A DNA stretch of 64,000 nucleotides from Ectobius pallidus (taxonomy: Eukaryota; Arthropoda; Insecta; Blattodea; Ectobiidae): contig CAXKWD010000006.1 in NCBI GenBank assembly GCA_964059195.1, forward strand, positions 17,198,129 to 17,262,128, in the 5' to 3' direction. The first letter of the stretch is position 1. Each line of letters opens with the position of its first letter. Positions 46,040 through 56,017 of the stretch are shown one piece after another. The position numbers and the translations under genes are program-made. The notes beneath the pieces were generated by a model that did no database searches, was not told where the DNA came from, and saw nothing but the letters and a program-made list of their open reading frames with translations.

Positions 46040-47584
46040 ATGAGTCGAGAGAAGTGCTCGTTTGATTTGCTGAAACGAGACGAGCTCTTGTATGAGGCCA
46101 CTATAAGGGGCATTCAAGGCACTCATCAGTTACCAGTGGATGCGTTATTAACGAAACTTCGGGAAGCTACCGCACCTGATACATCTGCCTCAGCTGTCCC
46201 GGTATACCAAATACCGGCCATTGATATTTCAACATTTCAACCATTGATATCTGCAGTGGTATCCCAACTTGAGGAGTCTATTCAGCATTTGCAGCAGGAA
46301 TTCAACGAAAAAAGGTACAGGAGAAATCAAACTAAACTTAATCATTACTTAAATCGCTGCACAGATATTATTGATAATTTTGAGAACCAAGAGTTAATTA
46401 ATTTAGCTAAAGAACATTTTTGTAAATTAAATCAACTTAAAGCTGATTTAACAGAGACAAAAACTAGAATGGCTACTGTAACTGATAGCACTCAATTCAA
46501 AGCAGTTCAGGATATTCAGCGAACTAGTATGCAAGAGAATATAGTTCCTCCAATTATTTCTCAGATTCATAAACCATTAGATATGCCTGAAAATAAATTA
46601 ATTAGAGCGACAGAAATTGATTCTCTAGTCACTGGCGTGCAATCACAGATGGACCTACCTACAGCCCATAATTTAACTTGGACACCTATTAATTCTAATG
46701 TTAGAACTGCTGTGAGTACTCCTAACTTATTAACGTTTGCCAAGTTACCAAACCCAATTCTCACCTTATTACAAGGTCGAATTAATTTAAATGTGAATAC
46801 CCCAGAAAATGTTATTGAATTTTTAAAATTTTTACACCAGATTCAGACTAATAATTCACTTTTAAATATGCCAGACCCAAGTCTATTCCAGGCGTTATTA
46901 CCATATACTACGGGAGTTTTATCTCAGATTATTTCTCAAGCAGTTGAACAAAAATTCAATGTTGACAAACTTCATGAAGTGGTATTAAAAACTTGCATCC
47001 CACAGAGACTATTAGGAGTTCTAGAACATAGATATTTTTATAGACCACAACGTAAAGAGGAATCATTAATGGAATTTATTCATGATATTCGTCTTCATGC
47101 CCATTTGTTGAGATTACCGCACTCGGAGGAATATATGGTTAGGACTATTGGACTGAGTTCTCATCAAACCGAGGTTAGGTCTGTATTCCTGGGTATATAT
47201 CCTCCGGTGACTTTCCAACAATTGGAACAGGTTAGTGTTAGACTGAATGAGGTGATCAATGCTCATTCGGTAGGCCCTTCTAATTCTCAACAAAATTTAA
47301 ACTCCACTCTATTACCTATTGAATCTAAGTCAGTATACTGTTCTAGGCCTATTACTAAATGTACTTTTTGCCGAAAATTAGGTCATGTGGAGAGTAATTG
47401 TTATTCAAAAGCTAAAGCTAACCTAGATAAACAAGTGATTGATTCTCGTACATCTACTAATACCAGACAGCATAGTTCTAAAAGACCAATTTGTGATTAT
47501 TGTGGTAGAGTAGGCCATAGGGAACACCAATGTTATGCGAAAGCTAAATCCCAGAAAACTCATTTTACTCCTAGACAGCCATGA
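46040..47584 (+). CDS. gag: inner element Gag
   Basis: A 514-codon Gag from the ATG at 46040. The frame is open to another ATG at 45914, but the hydrophobic leader that this adds is unlike Gag, while MSREKCSFDLLKRDELLYEA resembles the N terminus of insect Gypsy Gags. A capsid-like region follows, including LMEFIHDIRLHAHLLRLP. Two zinc knuckles are near the end, CTFCRKLGHVESNC (about residue 441) and CDYCGRVGHREHQC (about residue 485), both C-x2-C-x4-H-x4-C. The frame ends in TGA at 47582-47584, directly followed by CTA G, and pol continues in the same frame. Gag probably assembles particles and packages RNA. Confidence 0.9.
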   Translation: MSREKCSFDLLKRDELLYEATIRGIQGTHQLPVDALLTKLREATAPDTSASAVPVYQIPAIDISTFQPLISAVVSQLEESIQHLQQEFNEKRYRRNQTKLNHYLNRCTDIIDNFENQELINLAKEHFCKLNQLKADLTETKTRMATVTDSTQFKAVQDIQRTSMQENIVPPIISQIHKPLDMPENKLIRATEIDSLVTGVQSQMDLPTAHNLTWTPINSNVRTAVSTPNLLTFAKLPNPILTLLQGRINLNVNTPENVIEFLKFLHQIQTNNSLLNMPDPSLFQALLPYTTGVLSQIISQAVEQKFNVDKLHEVVLKTCIPQRLLGVLEHRYFYRPQRKEESLMEFIHDIRLHAHLLRLPHSEEYMVRTIGLSSHQTEVRSVFLGIYPPVTFQQLEQVSVRLNEVINAHSVGPSNSQQNLNSTLLPIESKSVYCSRPITKCTFCRKLGHVESNCYSKAKANLDKQVIDSRTSTNTRQHSSKRPICDYCGRVGHREHQCYAKAKSQKTHFTPRQP

Positions 47585-47588
47585 CTAG
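47582..47588 (+). promoter_or_regulatory. putative stop-codon readthrough site (TGA CTA G)
   Basis: The gag stop TGA is followed by CTA and G. UGA CUA is one of the best-known leaky stop contexts in eukaryotes. The next 30 bases are open and lead in frame into pol at 47615, so one readthrough event would make Gag-Pol. No frameshift is needed. Confidence 0.7.
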
Positions 47589-50500
47589 AACCTACTAAAC
47601 CAGATATTTCTCCAATGTTGTGTGCTGTATCAAATTTTGAACTGCCATTTGTTGAAATTATTATTGAAAAGATTCATACTTACGCACTATTGGACTCTGG
47701 TAGCGCTATTTCTATAATTAATGAAGATATTTTCACAAAGTTAACTTGTGATTTGTTACCTACGACTGTACGGTTAAAATCAGTTGATAATCATAGTTTG
47801 ACTGTTGTGGGGCAAACCAAACTTAGAACCAAGATTGCAGATTTTTCATGGATGGTAAATTTCTCAGTAGTACAGAATTTAGCTGCGCCAGTTATTCTTG
47901 GTGCGGATTTTTTGTCCAAAACTGGAGTTTTGATTGACATGCAAGCTGCTAACATGTATTTTAAATTCAACCCAGATATCAAGTTACCTTTGCAATCAAA
48001 AAAGATTATTCTTCCTGCATATGTAAATATGTGTTCATTATCAGAAGGAGTACAAAGTACCCCGTCTTCTAAGGACGAACTTGATTTAAACCATCTTACA
48101 CCTAATCAGCAAAATGATATTCAAAAATTATTTGGCCATTTCTCAGATGTATTAACTGAGCGTTTAGGATTGACTGACTTGCTCACATACCAGATAGAGT
48201 TAAAGGACACCACTCCTGTTAAACTCCCTCCTTATCGCCTGGCACCTCCTAGATTGTCTATTTTACGGGAACACATTGCCTCGTTACTTGAACAAGGTAT
48301 TATACAGCATTCTACCTCCAACTACTCTAGCCCAATCTTTCTAGTGCCGAAGGGCGACAATCAGTTCCGCCCAGTGGTAGATTATAGGGTCTTGAATAGC
48401 AAACTTCATGTGGAATCCGTGCCTCTTCCTGATATCCACTCTTGTTTTCACTGGTTTTCGAATGCACAGTACTTCACTACTCTGGACCTCAACAGCGCAT
48501 ATCATCAGATACCGTTATCTCCTGATTCGTACAAGTATACTGCATTCGCGACCGATTTCAATCTGTTCGAATATAAAAGAATTCCATTCGGTATTTCTAT
48601 CGGTGCACAGGTTTTGACAAGGTTGCTAGACAAAGTATTTTCAGATATTAAGTTCAAATTTGTTTTCAATTTCCTAGATAATTTAGTTATTTACTCGAAT
48701 TCTTATCAGGAACATCTGTGCCACATTAGAGAAGTTCTGTCACGCCTTAGGAAGGCCGGTTTAACGGTTAAACCCAGTAAGGTTAGAGTGGCCACCAGGC
48801 AACTGAAGTTTTTGGGACATATCTTGTCTCCACAAGGATTGCGTATTGACCCTGATAGAACTGCCACTATTCGTGAATTTCCCCCGCCTCGTGATGCTAA
48901 AGGCGTATCACGATTTTTGGGTATGGTCAATTATTTTTCCAAGTTCATCCCACACTTTGCCCAGATTTCTTACCCACTGAATAAGTTGAGGAGAAAGAAT
49001 GAGAAATTTGTATGGAATCTCGAGCAACAACAAGCTTTTGATAAACTCAAATCCATCATTTCTAACCCACCAGTCTTGGTAGCTGCGGACTTTAATAACA
49101 AGTTCATATTGCAGACTGATGCCTGTAGCTCAGCTGTAGCAGCAGTTTTGCTACAAGAATTTCCTGAGGGACGTAAACCCATAGCATATGCGTCCAGAAC
49201 ACTGTCTTCTCAAGAATGTAAATATTCCGCCTATGAACTAGAGGCACTTGCAGTGTTATTTGGTGTGGAAAAATTTAGACTTTATCTCGAGCATGTTCCC
49301 TTCCATCTGGAAACGGACAACCAGGCGTTGTCGTGGGTATTGGCTCGACCGCGTAAAACTGGTCGAATTGCCCGTTGGGCACTCCGTATTTCAGCATTTC
49401 AATTTACTGTTTCGCATATAAGAGGATCTGCAAATGTCATTTCAGATACGATATCTCGGATGTATGATGGTGATACGGTTCCCTCTCAGCCTGTAGAATC
49501 ACCTATTGAAGACAGGGATAGTGTAGTGAAATTAACCAGTGGTATTTTAGCTGATTTGCCTTGGGCACACGAAGGGCTAGCTGCAGCTCAAGATTCTGAT
49601 CTTACATTGTCTGCAATTAAGCAGAGGATCAACCAAGGAGAGGCAGTCTACCCATATTTGTTGAAAAATCAACTCTTGTGTTGTCAGCCAAGAAGGGCAA
49701 AAATTGCTAAAATTGTCTTACCTGCACAGTTAATTGACTCTGTTTTCCATTACTTCCACAAATCGCCTATTGGTGGTCATTTGGGTCTTTACAAGACTAT
49801 TGGTCGTATAAGGGAAAAATTTATCTGGAATGGGATGTTTGCCGATATCAAGGCACGCATCAAAGCATGTAGGGTTTGCGCTCTAAGTAAACCAGCTGCT
49901 ATTAAGACCTGGGGAGAACTGTCATCGAGTATTGCCTCAAGACCCATGGAAAAAGTTTTCATAGATTTTGTAGGTAAATTGCCTCGCACCCCTTCTGGAA
50001 ATAATTACATTCTGGTCATCACAGACGCTTTCTCTAAATTTGTCTGGTTACAACCCGTCCGAGAAGCAAATTCGCAGAATGTTATTCGTGTTCTACGTAA
50101 TATCTTTGCATCTTTCACTTATCCTAAATTTCTAGTCTCGGATAACGCCACGCAATTCACTTCCAAATTGTTCAAGAACTTTTGTTTCAGTACTGGTATC
50201 CAACACCTCTATACAGTTCCATACTATCCTAACCCAAATTTATGTGAGAGAGTAAATCGCAACCTCAAAGCAGCCTTGATTGCTTTTCACTCATCTAGCC
50301 ATTCTAATTGGGACACGCAGCTAGACTGGCTTCAGCTTGCCTTTAATCTTTCCCGGCATTCCTCTCATTCAGTTACACCTTTCAGTCTACTCATGGGTTA
50401 CACTCCGTCCTGTCCTCTTTCTAACCTATGGGCGTTAGAAGATCTGTTACCTGATTCTGTATCTCCTATTGATATCAAAGAGAGATGGCGTAGAGCTAGA

Positions 50501-50776
50501 AACAATTTGTTTAGGACCCACCGTAGGGATAAGTTAAAATATGATGCTACTCATAGACCACCCGATTTCAAGGTAGGCCAGAAGGTATTTCTATTGAACC
50601 ATCCTCAGAGTAGAGCAGTGGATAAAATTACGGCTAAATTGGCTCATCGATATGTCGGACCATTCATTATCACTAAAATGTGCTCTCCAGTAACCTATTT
50701 ACTTAAAGATTTACAGGATCCTAGTTCCGTTAAGCGAGCACATGCATCACAGCTCAAACATTATGTCGATAATTAA
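47585..50776 (+). CDS. pol: inner element Pol (protease, RT, RNase H, integrase)
   Basis: 1,063 codons in the gag frame, with an ATG at 47615 as residue 1 for numbering. Protease motif LLDSGSAIS at about 25-33. The reverse transcriptase (about 200-380) has YFTTLDLNSAYHQIP and FGISIGAQ, but the YxDD box reads FLDN at residues 353-356 (48671-48682), with Asn where Asp is catalytic. RNase H has QTDACSS, YELEAL and ETDNQAL. The integrase HHCC zinc region (HKSPIGGHLG ... CRVC) is followed by D784, D843 and E878, a D-x58-D-x34-E spacing that fits the DDE core. The C-terminal end has a GPY/F module (HRYVGPFII). The frame is complete, and the RT change is the only obvious lesion. Confidence 0.92.
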   Translation, partial: LEPTKPDISPMLCAVSNFELPFVEIIIEKIHTYALLDSGSAISIINEDIFTKLTCDLLPTTVRLKSVDNHSLTVVGQTKLRTKIADFSWMVNFSVVQNLAAPVILGADFLSKTGVLIDMQAANMYFKFNPDIKLPLQSKKIILPAYVNMCSLSEGVQSTPSSKDELDLNHLTPNQQNDIQKLFGHFSDVLTERLGLTDLLTYQIELKDTTPVKLPPYRLAPPRLSILREHIASLLEQGIIQHSTSNYSSPIFLVPKGDNQFRPVVDYRVLNSKLHVESVPLPDIHSCFHWFSNAQYFTTLDLNSAYHQIPLSPDSYKYTAFATDFNLFEYKRIPFGISIGAQVLTRLLDKVFSDIKFKFVFNFLDNLVIYSNSYQEHLCHIREVLSRLRKAGLTVKPSKVRVATRQLKFLGHILSPQGLRIDPDRTATIREFPPPRDAKGVSRFLGMVNYFSKFIPHFAQISYPLNKLRRKNEKFVWNLEQQQAFDKLKSIISNPPVLVAADFNNKFILQTDACSSAVAAVLLQEFPEGRKPIAYASRTLSSQECKYSAYELEALAVLFGVEKFRLYLEHVPFHLETDNQALSWVLARPRKTGRIARWALRISAFQFTVSHIRGSANVISDTISRMYDGDTVPSQPVESPIEDRDSVVKLTSGILADLPWAHEGLAAAQDSDLTLSAIKQRINQGEAVYPYLLKNQLLCCQPRRAKIAKIVLPAQLIDSVFHYFHKSPIGGHLGLYKTIGRIREKFIWNGMFADIKARIKACRVCALSKPAAIKTWGELSSSIASRPMEKVFIDFVGKLPRTPSGNNYILVITDAFSKFVWLQPVREANSQNVIRVLRNIFASFTYPKFLVSDNATQFTSKLFKNFCFSTGIQHLYTVPYYPNPNLCERVNRNLKAALIAFHSSSHSNWDTQLDWLQLAFNLSRHSSHSVTPFSLLMGYTPSCPLSNLWALEDLLPDSVSPIDIKERWRRARNNLFRTHRRDKLKYDATHRPPDFKVGQKVFLLNHPQSRAVDKITAKLAHRYVGPFIITKMCSPVTYLLKDLQDPSSVKRAHASQLKHYVDN

Positions 50777-52699
50777 ATGGGTAAGATATTATACCAGTTT
50801 ACCCCTCCTCATCTATAGTAAGAGGAATTGGAAGGTTAAACTTTGCTTATATTCTCAAAAAAAAAAAAATTTAGTTTGTATTCTTTTTGCTAATTAGGAA
50901 GGTTCTTACAGTAAACTGTAAGAAGAACTATAGCAAAATTAGAGAAAGATTTAAAACAAAGCTGTAGCACAAACTGTAGTACAAAACAAAAAAACTGTAG
51001 AGAAAAAAAAAATGTAAAATAAAAACAAAATTAGTATAAAAGAAAATTAATACTGACTGCAGTCAAAACTAGTATTCCTACTATTTGTAATCATGGCTAA
51101 GTAAAATACCCTAATTCTAGGGAGTCATGGTCTAAATTATAGGAATTCTCAGAGAAAAATTAAATTTACATGAATTTTTCCAAACGAAAGAAATGTGTGG
51201 AACGTTCCAGGAAAAGACAGAAAATTTGAAAATTGAATGATATAAATTTTCGAAAATTGAGTCAAATTAAAAATAAAATGGAATGTTATTCAGAAAGTCA
51301 TTTCAGGACTTGTAGATTAGATTCCCTGGCCAGGAATTTTCTCTCGTTGACTATTCTGAAAATTGGATCGTAGAGGTACCCTACTTTCCTGTATTACATA
51401 CTTTTCTAGACCTTATTCACTGCATTCCATGATTTATAATACATACATAAATATGGAATAAGGTGAAATTAAGAATTTAATTAATGATTTATGAATGCAT
51501 ATTTGCAATTTAAATGCATTGTTTCCTTCAGAAACTAACCATTTTCTTGTGACAAATTGGAAGCCTCATATCTTGCTTATCTTAATATTGTAAGACTTCC
51601 ACATTGTCATGTTTTGTGTAAAAAAAAAAAGAAAAAAAAATTTAGAAAAAACTTAGAAGCTTAATAGTTTTGTATTCAAATATAGAAAGGTATATTATAT
51701 TTACAAAAAAATTCAAATGTTCAAAGTATTATTTGAAATTGTATGGTAATTAATGCTTTTTTTAACAGAATTGTTGATTATTATTATTTGAAAGGAGTGA
51801 AGTATAGAAGACTCCAATTAAAATGTATAAAGTTGAAATAGCATTGATGAATTAATGAAGTAAAGTATAAATAAAAATGTATGTGTGACTAGATTCCTAA
51901 CTTCAGAATTAATTTAAGAAATGTGCCAATATTATGAAATGTGCCAATAAAAAAAGTAAGTTTAATTTAAATGTGCCATCATTAATATTTCAGTAAAATA
52001 AATAACTATACCTATTCTGTTTATGTATAAAAACTAAAGAGAATTAATTGAATTAAATGAAGAAACTATTAATTGACATTAATAATTAAAATATTTTAAA
52101 AAAGAATTAATTTGTAAAGAAAATTTGTTTTCTAAGAACGAATTTATTCAAGTTCAAACAGATAACTCTATCAAATTACATTTTGTATCTTTCTTGAAAA
52201 CAATTTGCTTTTTGAGTTTTTCAACATTTCAGTAACTGTACCTCATCAAATGATGAAGAGGACCCGCTACTCATCTAGTACCCTGGAAAGCCACACGAAG
52301 ATTTCAAGATTCAAGATATGAAGCATATTGGAACGCTGCTCTGCATGGGGAAGTCGACGCCCCATTTTCTTCTTGACCTCAACTTGGTCCGGCATTGTGG
52401 TCTCCTATCCTGCTTCGCCAGTAGCTAACTAGTGATATAGGTATCCTAGTAAAGGCCAGAAATTATGAGTGGACTGCTATTGAGACTGTTCAATCAGCTA
52501 TTCATGTTGGTAGCCACTACATCAATTCATGAATACTTATCACTATAAAGAATGTCATATTAACACTACATCTCCGTGCATTTTGAACAAAACAAAAAAC
52601 ATTGACATTTGTACACAAGGACACTACATCAAGTGCCATGTATTTGTTATGTGTGGACTTTCATTCTGGGGACGTGGCGCAAGTTTCGTGGGCAGAGTC
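50777..52699 (+). other. inner element 3' region
   Basis: 1.9 kb, A-rich, with several A runs and no supported open frame, so no env gene. A weak purine stretch (GGGCAGAG) lies just before the 3' LTR; I see no classic polypurine tract. Confidence 0.65.
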
Positions 52700-53647
52700 T
52701 GTGCTGACTCATTGAGTTCATCACATTTTTTGGTACAGCTTACTGGGACATTTTGTTATGAGGTATAAAATGTGGTATAATATTTTGGTTGGTACGAGTG
52801 GTACCACTGATTAATTCCGGTTATCTGTTTGAAACTGCTTTGTCTCCCCTCCACAAAAGGGAAGGGGGCGAATTCTAGTTAACTTGGTCACATGTTGAGT
52901 ATCACCAATTCTATTCTTCTTCCTTCATTTCTCTGGTATGGATGGTTGCCCGCGGGGACCGCACTCTGAGTAACTGGCAAGGTATGTAAAGACGTGTGTA
53001 TTATGTTTAGGACTGTGGATCGGCCGTAAGTATGTGAACTTAATGGATATTATATACTATATGCATATAAATTCCAGTTACCGTGTTTGCTGTCGATCAC
53101 AGACTTGTGCCCTTATGGCATATTTCAACATTATACACACGGGGTTACATACCCGGAGTGTATGAGTGTGAAAATGTATCTTTCTATCTTTTCTTCTAAA
53201 TGGAATCAATCCACAAGTATTACGTTAAAGGCACTATAATTTGCATCATTTCATATGGCACAGAATAAAATTAAACAAAGGAAATAATTAATTTAATGTT
53301 ACTGAGTTATCCAATCACAAATGTGTATTAAACTTTTTGTTATAATTAAAATTGTTATCTATTAATCGAAATTATGGTATTAATTATTATTTGATGATTA
53401 TCCTTCTATCGGGCTTGAACCTTCAGCACCATTCCACAAGCAATTACTCTATATGCTTAAATGTCTCGCGTAAGTTTATTTACCAGCGGCTACGAATGAA
53501 AGTGCATAGGAAGTCTCCTATACACGATCATACGTTGCTGGGTGGTAGACTTATACGACACATTTAGTATCCTACGTAATGTTGAATTACCTTGGATTTC
53601 TACTGTGAAGTACAAAACAGGGGAATATGGTAAAAAAAAACATTACA
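52700..53647 (+). repeat. inner element 3' LTR
   Basis: Same length and, as far as read, the same sequence as 44429-45376, including the duplicated short open frame at 53352-53567, which is not a gene. Confidence 0.93.
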
Positions 53648-56017
53648 ACTAGCAGTCGCAATAATGCGTTTTTCGCCATCTATCACCTGAAAAAGGATAC
53701 TTCCTATGCCTTTTGCACTGGCGTCGGTTTGCACGTACAGCATTTCTCCTTCTTCCGGTTTCTGAAGCTTAATAGACTCCGCAAACAATCGCTTAACCCG
53801 GTTAAAGGCAGCATCTTGCTCTGGGGTCCATGTCCACTTTTGATTTTTCTTGAGGAGTGGCTTTAAGGGGCAAAGTTCCTGGGAGTAATTGATTACAAAG
53901 CGTGACTGGTATTGGCATACGCCAAGAAAAGATCTAAGTTGCTTCTGATTACGGGGGGCTGGGATTTTCAAGATGGCTTCCACTTTTTCTTCATCTATTC
54001 GGCAATCCTTCCCGGATATAATATATCCGAGAAATTTCACCTCCCTTTGGAAAAAGTGGCATTTCGAAATATTGAGGGTGAAACCTGCATGTAATAGTTT
54101 TCCCAAAGTCTGGTCTATGTGGGACAGGTGTTCAGCTTTGGTTTTGGAGGCTACCAGAATATCATCAAGGTAGGGGATAATGAAGTTATCCGTCTGCCAA
54201 TCAAAGGTCAGAGCTAATGCACGCAAGAGGGCAGACGAGGAAGTGCGGCACCCGAAGTGTGTTCGAGTAAAACGGAAATTTCGTCCCTGATAATTGAAAG
54301 AAGTTAAATCGCGTGACTCTACATCCAGGGGTACTTGCCAGAAGGCGGAAACTAAGTCTGTTGTAGAGAAATAGTTTCCTTCTTTAGCACGGGTAAGAAG
54401 TTCATCTGATGTCAAAGGTCTATAATGGTCTTCTTGGGAGTCAGAATTAATTGACCTAGCGTCAATTGTAAGACGTACTTGTCCAGAGGGCTTAAGTACT
54501 ATACACAGGGGGTTGCAATGGGGGCTGGTAGAATTTTCAATGATCCCTTGTGATAACATGTCCTGTATGACAGCTGAGACTTTCTCACGCAAACTGAGTG
54601 GGATATGTCGGGGCTTGTGTCTTACTACAGTGGTAGATGGACGGATTATTTTGTGCGTGTACAAACGGCACTTTCCAATTTTATTGGAGAATAAGTCCTT
54701 ATGCTTGTACAGCACGTCAAATAAATCCTTCCGTGTAGCGGGGTCTAAATCGTGTGCTTCCTGTACTTTAAGTGTGATTAATTCTTTAATTTCATTTAGT
54801 GTGTTGATGTTATTTATTTGGAGTTCAGTTTGTATGTTATTTTCGCTTAAAAGTTGTGTTGTAGAGAGCGGGTCATTTCTTGTTTGTATACAAGAGGGTT
54901 CGTCTGTACTGAGGTGGAGGAGGGGTTGGTCATAAATTGACAGAGTTTCTATGAAGAATTCTTCCTGGCTCACATCTGGTTCACAGCGAGCGGTCGCAGG
55001 AGGGTGAGGTGTCTTGTCACAGAAAGGAATAACTTGTTCCTGCTGGTTCTCATCAATGAAAGCGAAACTTTCATTTCTGAAGTTAATTATTCCTTCTAAC
55101 TGTTGGAATACCTCTAAGCCGACAATAATGGGCAGATTAAGTCCAGGGATTACTAGAAATAATATTTCTACTGTCTGCCCAGCTAAGGTAATAGGCACTA
55201 AACATTGTTGTTTGATCCTACACCTTTGTTTCCCTACGGCTAATAATGCTGTCATTCCGCATACAGGCAGTATTTGCGTAATCGCTTTAGTGCGCTGTAA
55301 CTCTAGGAAAGTCGAGTGCGAGATGACTTGAGCATCGCTTCCAGTGTCTAATGTCACTTGATAGGCTTTTTCACCGATATTGACCTCTATGACCGGAGAT
55401 CGACGTCGGGTGCTCAATAGTTCATCTCGTTGCAAAATACCAATTACAATGTCAGTTTCTTCGCTGTTTGTGTTGTTTGGCAAATGTCCCGAGATATTTA
55501 CATTGTTGTATACATTATTATTAATATTCTGACTAGGATTATTACTGTTCTGAATAAGGGAGCTTTCATCTTTATCATTCACAAGAGGAGAAATAACAGT
55601 ACCAACAATTAGATTGTTGTCAACAATGGGGAGGCCTTCCACACTGTTGGCACTGGCATGGTTACTCTCTATTTCTAGTTGCAGATTATTAGGAGATTTA
55701 TTATTTTCCAAAAATATTATGTTTGTTTCCTGAGGTGTATTAAGTGTCAACTTGTTACTTTCACTTACTGGAATATTTTGAACATTCTTTGCTGCCTTGG
55801 GAAATTTCATCATATGAGATTCATGATTTGTTTTCCCACGGCTAGCCAGCAAGGGGTTTATGTCACAAGTTTGTGAGGTTTTGAAGCCAAGAAAATTATT
55901 TACATAGTTGCTACCACAATGTATGATATCGATATTTCCAGTATTTCCTTCATTTTGATTCATAGGAGTTGCAGGGTTGTCCACAGAAGGAGCATGTAAA
56001 ACCCTTATTCGTTTAAA
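53648..56017 (-). CDS. pol: outer element pol, 5' part: protease and reverse transcriptase
   Basis: The frame is open from the frameshift site at 56011-56017. Using the GTG at 55982-55984 as residue 1, about 180 residues of Asn-rich linker come first. The protease motif LDTGSDAQ is at 212-219. The reverse transcriptase covers about 430-660, with TTDLVSAFWQVP and an intact YLDD at 605-608 (54161-54172), then LGYIISG. The start of RNase H (YVQTDASAKGIGSILF) comes just before the frame is cut by the inner LTR at 53647. The annotated frame runs about 16 codons into that LTR before a stop, so those residues are not Pol. There is no ATG where Pol should begin, which fits expression by frameshifting. 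Confidence 0.9.
55946..56017 (-). promoter_or_regulatory. putative -1 frameshift signal: TTTAAAC plus pseudoknot
   Basis: On the element strand, T TTA AAC lies in the gag frame two codons before the gag TAA (56005-56007). Slipping back one base reads TTT AAA and enters the pol frame, which is open from there. A 5-base spacer (GAATA) is followed by stem 1, AGGGTT (56005-56000) with AACCCT (55978-55973). The loop holds TCCTTC (55991-55986), which can pair with GAAGGA (55951-55946), giving an H-type pseudoknot with loops of about 8, 7 and 21 bases. Heptamer, spacer and structure match the known layout of -1 frameshift sites. Confidence 0.75.

Larger units (their letters stand above)
44429..53647 (+). 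mobile_element. inner Ty3/Gypsy LTR retrotransposon, 9.2 kb
   Basis: Bounded by two 948-bp LTRs (44429-45376 and 52700-53647) with TGTGCTGAC...ACATTACA ends, and flanked by ACTA at 44425-44428 and 53648-53651. The LTRs look identical, so this insertion is very young and postdates the outer element. It contains gag (46040-47584) and pol (47585-50776) in one frame and a long 3' region without an env frame. It is in the opposite orientation to its host element. Confidence 0.95.

Noticed and set aside
50777..52699. An env gene in the inner Gypsy element
   Set aside because: The region after pol has space but no sizeable open frame, signal peptide or membrane segment, so the element is a retrotransposon without an envelope.
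53627..55876. Plus-strand frames of 60-140 codons over outer pol
   Set aside because: Shadows of the minus-strand pol coding sequence.
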